A stretch of 64,000 nt of DNA from Fasciolopsis buskii (taxonomy: Eukaryota; Platyhelminthes; Trematoda; Plagiorchiida; Fasciolidae): assembly GCA_008360955.1 (NCBI GenBank), contig LUCM01000180.1:331071-395070 (forward strand), read 5' to 3'. Positions within the stretch are counted from its first letter, which is position 1. Every line of letters begins with the position of its first letter. The position numbers and the translations under genes were made by a program. The notes below the pieces were generated by a model. It saw only the letters and a program-made list of their open reading frames with translations, was not told where the DNA came from and did no database searches. Of this stretch, positions 10,107 to 22,820 are shown piece by piece.

Positions 10107-13100
10107 TGATGCTAACAACAATTCAAATGAGTTCCGAGTGAGCTGCAGCCAAAATATTGGCAAGCCCCGGATATCTCTGTCATCAGTGCTGACCCTTCTC
10201 CTTACTGATTAGTAAGTAAAACCGCTTTTACGCGAAGTCGCCCGCGGTGACTGAAATGGCAAAAACTTGTTAACTATTTCGACTACGATAAAGAATAGTA
10301 AGAAGTCAAACAGCATCGACTTTCCACCACATCTAGAGTGAACTCATTTTTGATAAGTCAATACTTACATTTATAAAGGAATGTCGTAAGTCATATACAA
10401 AGTGCGAAGTGACGTGAACAGTATGTGTCCGATCAATTCCAGAGAGATTTTGAGTGCCGCATATCACAGGAGTGCATATTGCTAGTGGATTTCGGAAGGT
10501 TGATCCCTGAAACTATTCGTTCTTTGGCCCACTTTCAAACTTGATTTACGAAGTTCTTGCTTCAAATAGACGATTATCTTGCTTAAAATATCTTACGAAT
10601 GCCTATCTTGTACTACCAGTCCGTGTAAGAAACAATGAAACGAAAAAAACGGATCGAATTCTCCTGGTACGATTGTCCCGGGAGACTTTTGCTAGTACAA
10701 ATTCTACTTAGCAGACGGAATCACAATAACTTGGTGGTCCGTACTACAAGGCCACCGGAGTGCAACTGCTTTAAGTGTCTTTTTCTGTTGCTGAGCCTTG
10801 CCAGTCCATAATGCCGAAATAATTCTTGCTGTGGATGATCGATTTGCCGTGATAAATGTTGCAGACATGGAATGTTCCTGCAATACCGCTTATTTATATG
10901 CCTTCTCTGGTCATCTAACTTTTCGCAACCTTCGAACTAGTTGAGCTGACGGACCCGCTGAAAGCCTACCGGTATATTTTTTGTCTGATGACAGAAAACC
11001 ACCATGGCCCGGGAATCTACCGCGAAAACCGTCGGAAAAAGTCCCCACCAACCAGAGTTTGTCTTTAGGGAGGTCCATGCATAGGATTGTTTTGTAAATC
11101 AGGACCTCATCATACAAGCGTATTTTACAATTAATGGCTGCACGTGAAACAATCCAACAAATGCATTTTACTGGAATTTTCGACTGAATAAACCCATACA
11201 ATTTATGAATGAAATCTAGTTAAATGTTCTGAATATCACGAATTACGTTTTCTTAAAATCTCTTCGAGGTATTGGAGAAAAAGATGGGCATTATTTTCGG
11301 GAAATTTATCTTTTGGCTAGTTACATTAAAACAACATATGGTACGGCTCGATGATTTCCACTTGGTAACGTCAGTAAATTTTACTGCCTTGGATACGAGG
11401 TGATTGGAGAATTTCCATCACCGAAGGAACACAACAGGAGATCAACTTGCCAATTAAAACCTCCGTGGTCAGTTTTGGTTAGGTTCGAGTGTATCTCAAG
11501 GTCATGAGGCAAATCATAACTCATTAGTGTTATTACTCTGATCGTGATCTACGGTAGTTTTAGTGCCTTGACAAGATTGCAGCTAAAATTCTTACAAATA
11601 CAGCATTCAGACAGCACAATCTATAAGGTATTCAAAGTACCTTGTTGATGTACCAGTAGTAGTGGGAGATTTTATGGTTTCGGGAAACTATTTATTACTT
11701 GTTATCACCCCTTCACGCACTTTATGAAACCATGGAAGCACCGTGCAATTGTTGCATCCTTTTTAGAAATCGTCGTGCATATCTACAGAACTCTAACCGG
11801 AAGGTGAACCAGGGACGAACAGCTGTGAGCCGACATCTAATCCATTAAGCCGTCGGATGAGCTCACGAAGCCCAGTTGAACTTCACTGGATGACTGAGCA
11901 TATATTCGTTTCTGATTTGCGCAGCTATGGGTCGCTGGTGCACAACAGTCAACCGAAAGAAGACATGTTCGTGGTCGCAAATCTAAAATCTTTCACAATT
12001 CAAATCCGCTGTCAACATTATTTTATTCAACAAGAAATAGCTAAGTCCATTTTGTCGGACATCAACGCCACCTGATGTTGGATCCTTACCGTTTACTGGA
12101 ATTTGCACATCACAGACCTATGCCTATATTGGATTCGAACTAGGTAATTTCCGAGCTGTTGAAATAGCTAGGAATTGTCCCAAAGAGAACGGTAGTGATA
12201 TTCGTAAAATCGAGTCGCTAGGCTACCAGTGCACATCAATCATTGATTCAGTTGGAAGGTTTGGTGTTCCGCACCAACAAGGTTTCTGCAAATCCAATGG
12301 TTTTCAAGTTACTGTGCTCCAGTGCATAACAGGCGCCTCAAACTTCTTAACCGAAGGTTTTCAGCATGGCGATGTGTTGTTTACTAATGTTTTCTTCGGA
12401 AAAATGCAAACTGATACACCTTTTTCTGAATGGCGTGCCTTTTATAATAGAATAGTACCTCTGATTTCCAACAGGACTCCGGCTCGCTCGTTGTGAACGA
12501 TTTTGTGTAATTCTTCAGCAAGCTTCTTCCTGACAGTTGTGAACAGTGTAACGATAAGAACATATCAACTAAATTTTTGAGAGCAACTTTTTCACCGTCT
12601 CCGAATTTCACCATAAGAACCGAACATGAAATAGAAAGCCAAACTTATCTCGTAGTTTTTTCGTAGAAGGCATATTGTAAGGTGCTAATAAATCAGAGGA
12701 TGTGATTTATTCTAGTCAATGTAGTCGACAAATCCGATGGAAAGTGAAACCGAGCTTTTTTATGGTGTACGACCTAATATCTTCGTACCGTTTCCATCGC
12801 AAGCTTCAGCGCACTCAGAGTATGACACAAGCAACTGTGTTAGACAGTATGCTGTGAAAAACCGGAATGCACTGGCAAACCACCTTATTTTTGTGGCTAA
12901 CTTTGGTCGACTGCGTCAAAGTTCAACACACAATGGATAGCCAACTCGGATGGCCTGATTTCTAAGAGGTTCCACTGTACGGAGAAAATCAAGATGTACT
13001 AAGTGGAACTCACAACGTGAGCGAAACAGCTGCAAAGTGATCTTTTCCGTGGCTTCCAGTGACTGGTTTAGCACGAATGCTGCACGACAAATCATTTTGT

Positions 13101-16100
13101 TAGCCGGGAGACAGATTTTCTGCTGGATATATACCTTCTAATCATTTTACAAGGAATGCTTCCAGTCACACTGGGCCGATGGCCAAGAACTTATCAAAGA
13201 TTTTTGTAGTGATTACTATTGAATTAGTTGTTCATTTCATACCTTGCATGCTGTCACATACTATATTGCATAAATCCGTAATGGAACTGTTTTCAAGCAG
13301 CAGTTCCAGTCCCAATCCAATTCGAGTTGCTCCGAGTTCACGTTCCGTACGAGTGAATATCCCTATTCATACAGCTGCATAATTCGGAAAAAGGCAATAT
13401 GATTTACCATTTTCTGACACCGTCAGTCGAGGCAAGGTACCTATGTTCCCACACAACTGGAGATACAACTTCTCTACCCAGTGGTAGACATGTGGCTTCA
13501 ATGCGTCGAATAAGTGTGGGAGAAATGTGTCGAGGCATTAGGTATCACAAATAACACGGTCCACTATCCAAGGAATCTGACAAACCAGTAAAACATCAGT
13601 GGTAAAATTAAGGCTATGCTCGTCTGTTAGATTGGTGAGAACGTGAGCCCACACGTGTAGAGGTATCAACGGAATGTAGTGCCCCAAATAGCAGTGCGTG
13701 AACATCCTTTGTATTCTGTACACCTTTCCTTTTAGCATCTATCCTCTGAAGCTTACTCGTTTCAATATTGCCCATAAGTGGAAGAAAATAACTTTTTGCA
13801 TGAGGCTTACTGCCAGAGATCGGATCGTTAGCAAAGGGCACACCTTAGAAACGGAACAAAAATCACGTAGACGGTAGAAACTAGAAAAAGCATTGTAAAC
13901 CCATTTGGGATACGGGCTTCGCTTTGGATCTTGCGGATGAATGATCAAGCAATTGGGAAACTTGGCACGTCTAGTGTCACGTGCAATAATTCAGTCACTA
14001 AGGGAAGTTAGATTTCCACAAACGGCCAGAAGAGTGGGACTATTTGGAAAAACTTTTCGTGCTAAGGATAGAAATTTCCTGTAGCTTGCAAAAATAGATC
14101 TCATTTGCTTGTCAGTCGAATGACTAGATCGAAACACAAAAGACTGAGAAAAAGCAACAACGACCTAATTTGCCAAGAAACGTCCAGATCAAGATGAAAC
14201 TGTAACAGATGATCGATCAGTGATTATGAACACCCCTACTCCGTCGAAAAGTTTTAACTCGGCAATATCCGGGATGAAATCATCTGATTAACCATAGTGT
14301 TTTGATCCTAATCCCGCTAATGGATGAATTCAACATATTTTGATTCTTGACTATTACTCCTCACCACCTTAGTGGACATTTTTACATTTGTGTCTGTCTT
14401 CGGCCGAATGATCAACATTGTACTTTTGGGTTTGGGCTGCCATTTCCAGTCCCATGGAGGCAGGTCAGTTTTTCATTCTATAGCCGATCATTGGGTGAAG
14501 AGCAGTAACATATTTCGCAGTTTATTAATGTTCCAACAGAACCTGTACTAAAACCAAGATAATAATATTATTGTGGTTGAAACACTATAAAACCGACCGA
14601 TAATTTGAATGAGGTTTCGAAATACACTTTGAGTGATGTTGTCGAGATTGAAACTGGTGAAACAGAATGCTGAACTTGATTAAAAGTCTCACTCGTGGAA
14701 TATGGACTATCATTCTGATATCGATCGGATTCTTTGATCTGGCTTCTTAGTGGACCACATCGAAAAGCACTAGATAGTGACCAGAATACTTTAAAAACTA
14801 AACTAAATGGGATCAATTGCAGGAGGCTAAAATTGCAATTTCGCCGACTGGAATTAACGCAGATTTTAAGTGTGAGTAAAAAATACAGTGATTTCAGAGG
14901 ATCATGAAGGCGACCATTTTCCTCATATTTTGCAGATTCATTTGTGGTCAGCAATTCAGGCGACAATTTTCAACGATCCTGACTATTGGTATGGTTTGTA
15001 ACTCAGATTTTGTGATCGCTAAGCATGGTTTTTCGAACTCAGCCGACCGAATCTATCACTTAGGTTCAATTTGCGCAAAACCAAAGGAGATTAGTGTTAG
15101 AAACAAGTGAACATTCAATTTGTACCATATGCTATAGATTCAAGCAGGATTTTCTGTTGCCGGAAAATGTTCGTGTCCAGCTTGTTGAACTGAACCAGGT
15201 CACGAATCCGGTCTAAGCTTAAACTCATGCACAGCATCCACCGAATGTGTCTGATAATGTGCTCTGACTCGACCGAGTTGAGCAGATTTTATCTAAAGGA
15301 TTCGGGATTTCAATACAAGAATTATCATCTGATCGACACTTTGCTAAGCGATAATACGATTTACCAAAGCATTTACAGCGATTTCAATGTTTATGAAAAT
15401 TTGTGTTGGTTGTATTTCGTATTGTCATCTTTCATGAAGCTCTGGACGTCGAACCCCAAATGTTCACGAAGTGTTTGTTGATAATTATTGATTGCAATTG
15501 GTTAAAAATTAGAATTTTTAACCAGAGCACATACTAATGTCAAAATGGGCAAACGGAAGTGAGTAGCTTAGTTTCAGCTCCTTCAAAGTCACCTTGAGCC
15601 GTGCTGTTTATTGAGTTTTGGCTATCGATAATGTATCTAGAAGCTATCAGTGAATTGATGAAGAGAAAAAAAGTCAAGTCAAAGTATTGATGACATTTCA
15701 CTTGATTGTCTACGCAATAATGACGAAGGATAACGGTAAGATATGGGGTTAATTTCGCGCCACTAGCAACGACTAAATTGATCTGTTTGAATGCTTCCAT
15801 CGGACGATGTTTTGCACGCGCAAGCAATTGGTGTTTATCGAATATCGGAGTCGGAGGCGAATATCATGGTCCTACACGAAAAGATTATTTCTAACGACAT
15901 CTGAACGCATATTATTTTTAGGTGAATAATGCTGTACTGGTAACATGTTATGCATCACACATAATACAGGCTATTCACCGGTGAAGTAATTTCACCGACT
16001 GAGTCGGCTCTGCTAGCCACGGTTATCCAGTCAGAAAAATATTCGTGCATCCCCAGTTTGTAAAAGGCTTGAGGGGAATGACAAATATAACAAAGTCTGC

Positions 16101-16143
16101 ATACACAAAAGCATTGTCAAGTTCAGTCTTCGTGAATCTCAGT
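10107..16143. other. No gene seen; 6 kb of chance-length frames
   Basis: No gene, tRNA or retroelement motif that I can support. The longest frame is 132 codons (14568-14966, minus) with no recognised domain. On the minus strand 13948-13538 one frame stays open for about 135 codons with a single stop at 13739-13741, and another frame overlaps it. I recognise no family in either. A frame of 96 codons at 10911-11201 (minus) is likewise unassigned. Confidence 0.5.
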
Positions 16144-16170
16144 GATATATACATATATAAATATATATAG
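16144..16170. repeat. AT-type microsatellite
   Basis: Imperfect alternating TA/ATA tract with short interruptions. No other feature is attached to it. Confidence 0.85.
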
Positions 16171-19068
16171 TAGGGGAGAGGTCAGGCCGAAGCTCATGCA
16201 ACGGGCTTTATGTGATCACCCAGTTCTAGTGTATCACTGTATAGGGAACAAACTACTAGGGTCTGCATTCCTATTAAGTAGCACGAAGTAACCAGGGTTT
16301 TCGGCAACAATTCACTACATTTGGTTTCTCATATCCAAAAGACTTGTTAAAATTCGAATTGATACCTTTTTGGCCTCCAGCTATATATCACAGCCATTAC
16401 GGATCACAAACCCCGTAGGCTGTTCAAAGTTTGAACTATTCCCAACTTTTTCAACGCCACATTGCTAGAAACATGGCATCGACAAGCACGGAGATCCGAT
16501 AGGCTCAGCTACGTCTTTTAGCAAACGTTTGGCCAATTTGATGTAGCACCCAAGAACTCAAGCGCGAACTCACTTTTATCTTATAAGCCGAACGGTTTCA
16601 GTGTCAGCATTAACACTTGGTCTGTAGGTAGCACAAAAACTATTACGTCAAGACATTACATTTCTTAAGCACCAGCATGTGGTATTCCTTCGCATGAGCC
16701 ATAATGCTCATATGGACTTACTTCACGGAACGTATGTCAAGTTAGAAGAGAACCACGAAACTCGAAGTAGCTAGCAAACTAAATTCTGGTCTAGAAAAAC
16801 ATGAAGCTTCTATTAAAAAGTCATTCTATAATGTCGACTATTTTCCTGGAATTCGGGAAATACCTCGGTCACCACGACGGCAAATTATTCTCGATTCACA
16901 ATGCCTCGTAAATCTCTTCCGTAGAAATACATTTCTCAGTTTGCTCCTGTAACAGTGAGAAAAAACCTAAACGTGCAATAGCGTGGAAAAACAGAGCTTT
17001 GTTGAGAAATTTCCTGTTGAAAGTGTTTGTTTTTAAACGTATTCTTGCTAACTGCATGCCCTCCAACCCTCGAAAAAATTAACCACTCTCCGAAATAAAT
17101 CTCCAAGCATCTTCTTCTACTGCGCGGTTAGCTATATTCCTTGGCTTATTGCGCTAAAGGTCTACTATTCACACAATTTAACACATGAAGCATTTAAAAT
17201 ATATTTCCTTGTCCTGCTAAGGATGTGTGCGGTATTGGCAACAAGACGCACTGGAATAGAGAAGTGGAAGTCTTTCGAAAGTTTTAACAGGAATACAATT
17301 GCCTGTTTCACGTTTGAACATAACTGACCAATTGCCAGGCTATTTATTCGTTTAGTATTATGCAAGTGATGATGGTGGTTGATTGGAACATAAAGTTTAA
17401 AGATATTTTAAGGCGTTCAGCACCCCTATGGCGTGGTAATAAATGATTCCACTATTTCTAGCTTTTTGCTTTACAGTCGCAAAAACGGCATAAACGACTA
17501 ATGTGACGCCCTTGAATGACCGTGATGTGAGATCAACGTTGGCATAAATCAAGATCATTCCTAAGCGAAAATTGTCTTGTTCGTGATCAGTGATGTGTTT
17601 TGATCGGCACCTAATCTAAAACAACCCAATTACTAAATAATTAATTTCAGCCTACAAAACGAATGCTTCTGTTGACCTTTGTAGTACGTACTAGCAGAAA
17701 ACAAAATTTCACAATTAAAGCCATTCCCAGACAAGCTTACTTTGACAACTCGTGACACTCATTCAGTTGACCTTAATGCAAGTTGGAAGCATATAAAACA
17801 AGGAGAGCAAAATAGTTATGATATTTCCCAGTGGTTCTTCACGCTTTTTGGTGCCTGAACCCTCAGATTATTAGCAAGAACAGCGATACGTGAACGTATA
17901 ACGGGTGCGTTCCAAATCAGTCTCAAATTCAATTTACCTATACTATATTGGTGACAAAAGCTATACAGTTTGTAGCAATAGCAAACTAAAGATAACCCAT
18001 GTCCAAAACAAGTACATTCTTGAGGCGTTTTACTCAGAGGACTGAAAGTAAGATGGGTCGATTTTCTCGAAAAATTCAAATTGGTTAGAAGCAGTAAGTC
18101 ACACATGCTTACTCACTCACCAGCAAGCCATACCAACTGTTATCAAGGAAATGTATTCAAAAACGTGCTTCGATTTTCTGGTTCCATCCAATCCAGCAAA
18201 ATTCGAACGTCAGTCGGTGTTCTCATGCCGATCTCTTTCAAAACAATTATTATTGCTCATTTTCTACACCACATTCGTCTTCTTACTTCACTGAAACGAA
18301 TTTACTCCGTTGCTTTACATCTCTACAAATACCGGTGTTGCTATTTGTGGTGTTTGGTATTCGGCCACAAGCTCCATACGGTTTCCAACGCCAATTCCGG
18401 ATTTGGAGCCTGTACAATTGATTGTTTACTCCATTCATTAGACTTTTCGTTTGGCGTACGCCTTAGTGGAGACACCACAACCATTCCGGCTGACTGCCTA
18501 ATTTGATTCGCATTTCATTTTCGATCAAACATGGTCCACGCCGACTTGAACTAAACGGTTGTCGTTGCCATTGACCTAAATATCTCAGGATATTGACCAT
18601 TGTTTTACGAAAAGTCTTGTTTCAGTACATGATTGGGATACGCATGACCCAACTGATAACAAGTTGTTCCTGCCAGGCAAATGGAAGCATTTGCAACAGG
18701 TGCTTCGTTTCCATAGAAAAAGCGTGTTTGGTTGATCCCTTTTGTTATAGTGCCGTTTTTTTGGACTATATGTGAATGTTGGCTCACTCATTCGCTTCGT
18801 ACTCTTCAGCTGAAGGGATCCATGTACGTCTACCTGGATTTACGTCAATCCTGAAAAAGCGAATGGTGCCGCGGAAACGTGAAGAAAATTGCGTAATTAT
18901 TGATTGCGATGAATGGGAACCTAATATAAGTTTTGAGTATCCAAAGGTTGACGCCTTGCAGTAGCAACGGAACGGCGATATTTTGCTCAACACGCGGACT
19001 TTCATTCTATCGCTGCTTTGAGATCAAAGCCTTTGACCCTCAGGTTGATTGAGTTACCATCAAAAACG
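16171..19068. other. No gene seen
   Basis: The longest frame in the non-repeat part of the window lies here: 141 codons at 18081-18506, plus strand. It is rich in S, H, L and C, shows no motif, and is matched by open stretches in other frames, so I treat it as chance. Several 60-73-codon frames overlap on both strands at 18585-19005, again without a recognisable product. Confidence 0.5.
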
Positions 19069-19135
19069 CTGATCGCCGTGGCCTAGTGGTGTGTGTTTGC
19101 CTGGTAAGTGGTAGGTCCCTGTTTCTTTCCGACTC
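19069..19135 (+). mobile_element. tRNA-like SINE head, degenerate
   Basis: The sequence gccgtggcctagtggtg (19075-19091) has the form of a polymerase III A box in a tRNA-derived head. It is followed at tRNA-like spacing by ggtaggtccctg and a decayed B-box region (gtttctttccgact, 19121-19134). It resembles trematode tRNA-headed SINEs but lacks an intact B box, so chance resemblance is possible. The body and tail cannot be delimited. Confidence 0.35.
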
Positions 19136-22100
19136 ACAGCACAAGCGAATTTTCCACTCAGCGAGTTATTCGGCTCCTCATTCTGCCCCGACACTTCACG
19201 ATAATCATAATTTTTGATCAGCTCAATGAAATCCCAAAGGAATTGGAAACTATTGTGAAATAACATCTCCACCAACTTTTCGTACATTTTCTCTCTTGTG
19301 ACAGACGAAATCTAAGCGAAAAATGTACTTCCGCAATGATTCGCTGGTTATTCAGATTCCAGAATGACAGTGCATCACACCGATTTCTCTCCAGTGAGTC
19401 AGTTAGGTCTTCTACTAAACACGTGGTAAGTTACTGTTTTTCCGGAAGTCATCCTTCATTAGGCAGAAGTAACTTTTCGTCAAATATTATAGGAGTTCAG
19501 TGCTGGAATGCAAAGCAAATTGCCCAGCTACGTACGGAATGTTATTTTCATTGAACTATCAATTTTCCAAATTAGTTTGGTCCCGTTAAATTGGAAAGCA
19601 GAATGGAAGCTGATAAATTTCACGCAATAGCAACCATTGCCAAGACATCAATTCAGTTCTCTTTTAATCAGACTGCTCACGGCATAGCTTGCAAACTGTT
19701 GCTTGAGACACACACACACACACAGAGCTCATTGTCGTGAATGCACAATATGCGGTTCACAGATGGTAAGAAGAAATGAGTAGTATCAATCGGGAGTTTT
19801 GTCGATCAAACCTGCGGATACGTTTGACGAATTTTTGAACATTGTCCTGAGTTATGTGACACCTTGATCGTTTGACCAATCGGTCTGACTTTAACGGTAA
19901 ATAAAAATGCAGCCGGCTGGTTGGTGTTTGTAACGTCCACGTGTAGGGAATGGCCTTTAGAGTGCACACATCACGCTAACCACTAATTTTCGATGATCCT
20001 TCGATTATTGACAGTCCCCAACAATCGCACACATTGGTTCGCTCCTTTTCTGTAGACAGTGGGCAAATATAAAATCGCCAAAAAACAACGGTTCGACAAG
20101 TAGAAATCTGACATAGAGAACAACTTTGCTCAGGAAGTGGGAAGAATAGTTCTCAAGTGATCTCGTTTATGTCCCACGAGATTTTTACCTTACGGTATCG
20201 ATGTTCGACCCACTATTACGGTAAGATGGAAGCGCTCTACAGTGTTTTCATCGATCATTCGCTTTTTTGACGTGAACATTTGGTAGATGCAGTGGTTCAG
20301 TTTACACGCTTCACTTTGGTCGGACCTTTTTGACCATAAACGTCAATCACTACGAAAGTGGAGGTGCCAGCTGGAGATTCGAGATTCAACTCTGTTATAT
20401 CGGGATCTAACTACTGAATATCGAATATTTGAACAGAGAACAAATGTAATAAATTTGCATTAGATTTCAGCCGAGTTCACGAATTACTTGAGCGCATGGT
20501 GTTCGCCACTGCGGACTTCGGTAATCAGATTGCATACGCCAAAACCTTTCCAGGACTATATTAGCAACAATTGGCTGAACCACCGGAAACTTTTCGGCCC
20601 ATCGTCAGAATAAATTTTCTAACCTCTTCCGTGAAACCTTCTCGGTTCAGCATGCGTCGTTCTGTTCAGACAAAACTGAAACCTATTTTTCACAGTGAAG
20701 CTTACAGTATGTCCCAATGTTGTGTCTCCTATATCAAAAGAATTAGGTAATTTCAGAAAACCTTGCATGTTTATCACTTAGAGGTAAGCATTCAAAGAGT
20801 CTCATCTCGAACGTATTTACCACAGGTATAGCAGAATGGGCAATAGTTTATGATTTGCCTGTCATTCAGGAGCAAAGGAGTGAAACACTGATCGCACGTT
20901 TTTAGGCTGAAATAGTCTGAGCTTACGCTGTACCAATCAGAGAGACAATGACACATTGGGACGATAATTCCCAGGCTATGCTGACTGTCCGAACTGCATA
21001 CGGAACGGGTATCCTTGAGACTCCGTTTAGGCACACGTAGTTAGCCAATATAGTACGGTAACAAAAAAGGCTAAATGGGATGCTCAGGCCAGGACGATAG
21101 GTGATTTTGCACACTGTTTAGGGGTCACTTTCCATTTTGCGGATCTTCTCAAAAATTTGAGTCTGAAAAGGACTTAGTTCATTCCGACTTATTTTGCTTT
21201 ATTGTTCATCAACCTCTTGAATGAAGAAACGAATAATTGCATATTTGACTACATCCGACAAAAAATACTAATGTAAAAATTCCGGCGAACGAACCAATGC
21301 AGCCAACCTTCATGAGCACCTACAATTTCGGCTGAAATTCAACGGGGAATTTCTTGTCAATGGAATGAAGTGCCAATGCGTTCAGCTCTTGGACTGCATC
21401 TCGCAGACGTCCTCATGGTTAGACTTGAAAGCAACAGACTAATGTAGCGTGTCAAGCAACTGAACACTGTTCCCATGAAATCCTATATGCAACAGATAAG
21501 ATGATCAATATTGGTTGAGTAGTAACTATGTTCACTGCAGCCTATCAAAATGCTTAATTAACATTAGAAAAGAAAGAAAACGAAAACTAAGGCTGCTGGA
21601 TGTGTCTCTAAATCGTCGAATCAATGTTTCCGTTCAGTCGTTCGTGAACAGAAAGATAGCATATAATGGTCAGTAAACACTTTCTCACAGATTTCTTGCG
21701 GTTATCATGAAATGAAACGTAATTCGTTCCTTAGTTAGTGCATTCCGGCAAATTTGCACAGACAAGGTGGTAGAAGGGAAAATGAAACCTTCGCGCAGCG
21801 TTATCTTAGCAACAGATTATCCTGAATGCTTCTACGACAAAGCAGTAAAGCGAGGCAGAGAAAGCACTTAGAGGATAGTCACCCATAAGAGATCTATCTA
21901 CATCAGTGTCCCGTTTAAAGTGTTCATCATAGGTGGCATTATGTAGCACTCATTCAGGTGAAACTGATGGTAACTCTTGTTGTAACTTCGTCTCCCATTC
22001 AAATCGGTCTTGTTCTTACAAGTAAAGTATAAAGTAGTAGACTATATAGTTTCCCTCTGTGTTCACTGTTTCCTGTGGGACCGTGCTTGTGGGCCACACA

Positions 22101-22434
22101 AATAGATTTTTGTCGGAACAGGTCAGTGAGCACCACCCGGCTTGGGAAATTGATTGTTCACACCTTAATGAGCAAAACCAGTACGTGAATGTGACCAAAA
22201 CATTATGCTCAATCGACGAAGTCTCAGGCAGATACTACAGACACCTCAACTATTAAGTCATTTAGAGTACGGAAGAGATAATTATTAAATTAAACGACTC
22301 CTCATTATGCCCCCAGAAACAGTTATTTCAAGCACTAAAGCTCTTCTGGGCCACACATTACCTCTCAAAGCACGAAGAAACGTCAGGTCACCCGACCAAT
22401 CTTGCACTCGGAAGGCATCAGGCCCCCGATCTTT
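19136..22434. other. No gene seen; one cysteine-rich frame
   Basis: Apart from the CA repeat at 19708-19724 nothing is assignable. A minus-strand frame at 20792-21034 (80 codons) contains CDQC and, 17 residues further on, CPFCYTC. That spacing could bind zinc, but no family is recognised, there is no supporting exon structure, and a second frame overlaps it. Confidence 0.45.
19708..19724. repeat. CA microsatellite
   Basis: About eight CA units in a row, uninterrupted. Confidence 0.9.
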
Positions 22435-22820
22435 GCTCCCACCAGTGCTCATTGTTAATGCACATCCAGGGTTCTAACCCGGATTTCCTAAGGAGAAGGA
22501 ATATGTGTTGCCACTGCATGACGGGCTCCCGTCTTTAGTAAAACTTTTAGGGCTAGGTTTGTTCTTATTTCATCCTCCGTGACAGACAGCAGTGCCCAAA
22601 AGCTTCAACGGAAGAAACCGTGAATGACCCGTTGACTCTAGTTGAATGCCTCAGTCCACAGACTGGGTACATATCCCCATTAGTTTACTCGGCTTTTGAT
22701 AATTATACACATCCCATAATTGCATACAGTGGCAACACATACCCCATCTCATTAGAAAGCCCGAGTTAGAACCCTAGATGTGAAAGCTGATATACATTAA
22801 CAATGAACTCTGATGGGAGC
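22435..22820. repeat. Inverted repeat with 85-100 bp arms
   Basis: The left arm 22435-22520 and right arm 22722-22820 are reverse complements at roughly 80% by eye. Shared blocks are gctccca/c, ttcattgttaatg, agggttctaac and tatgtgttgccactg. The right arm carries about 11 extra bases (agatgtgaaag, 22777-22787), and the spacer is about 200 bases. This is either two inverted insertions of one short repeat or a foldback element. I see no transposase and no clear target duplication. Confidence 0.8.

Noticed and set aside
18081..18506. 141-codon open frame on the plus strand
   Set aside because: No motif, unusual composition, and open stretches in competing frames. About this length is expected by chance in 64 kb.
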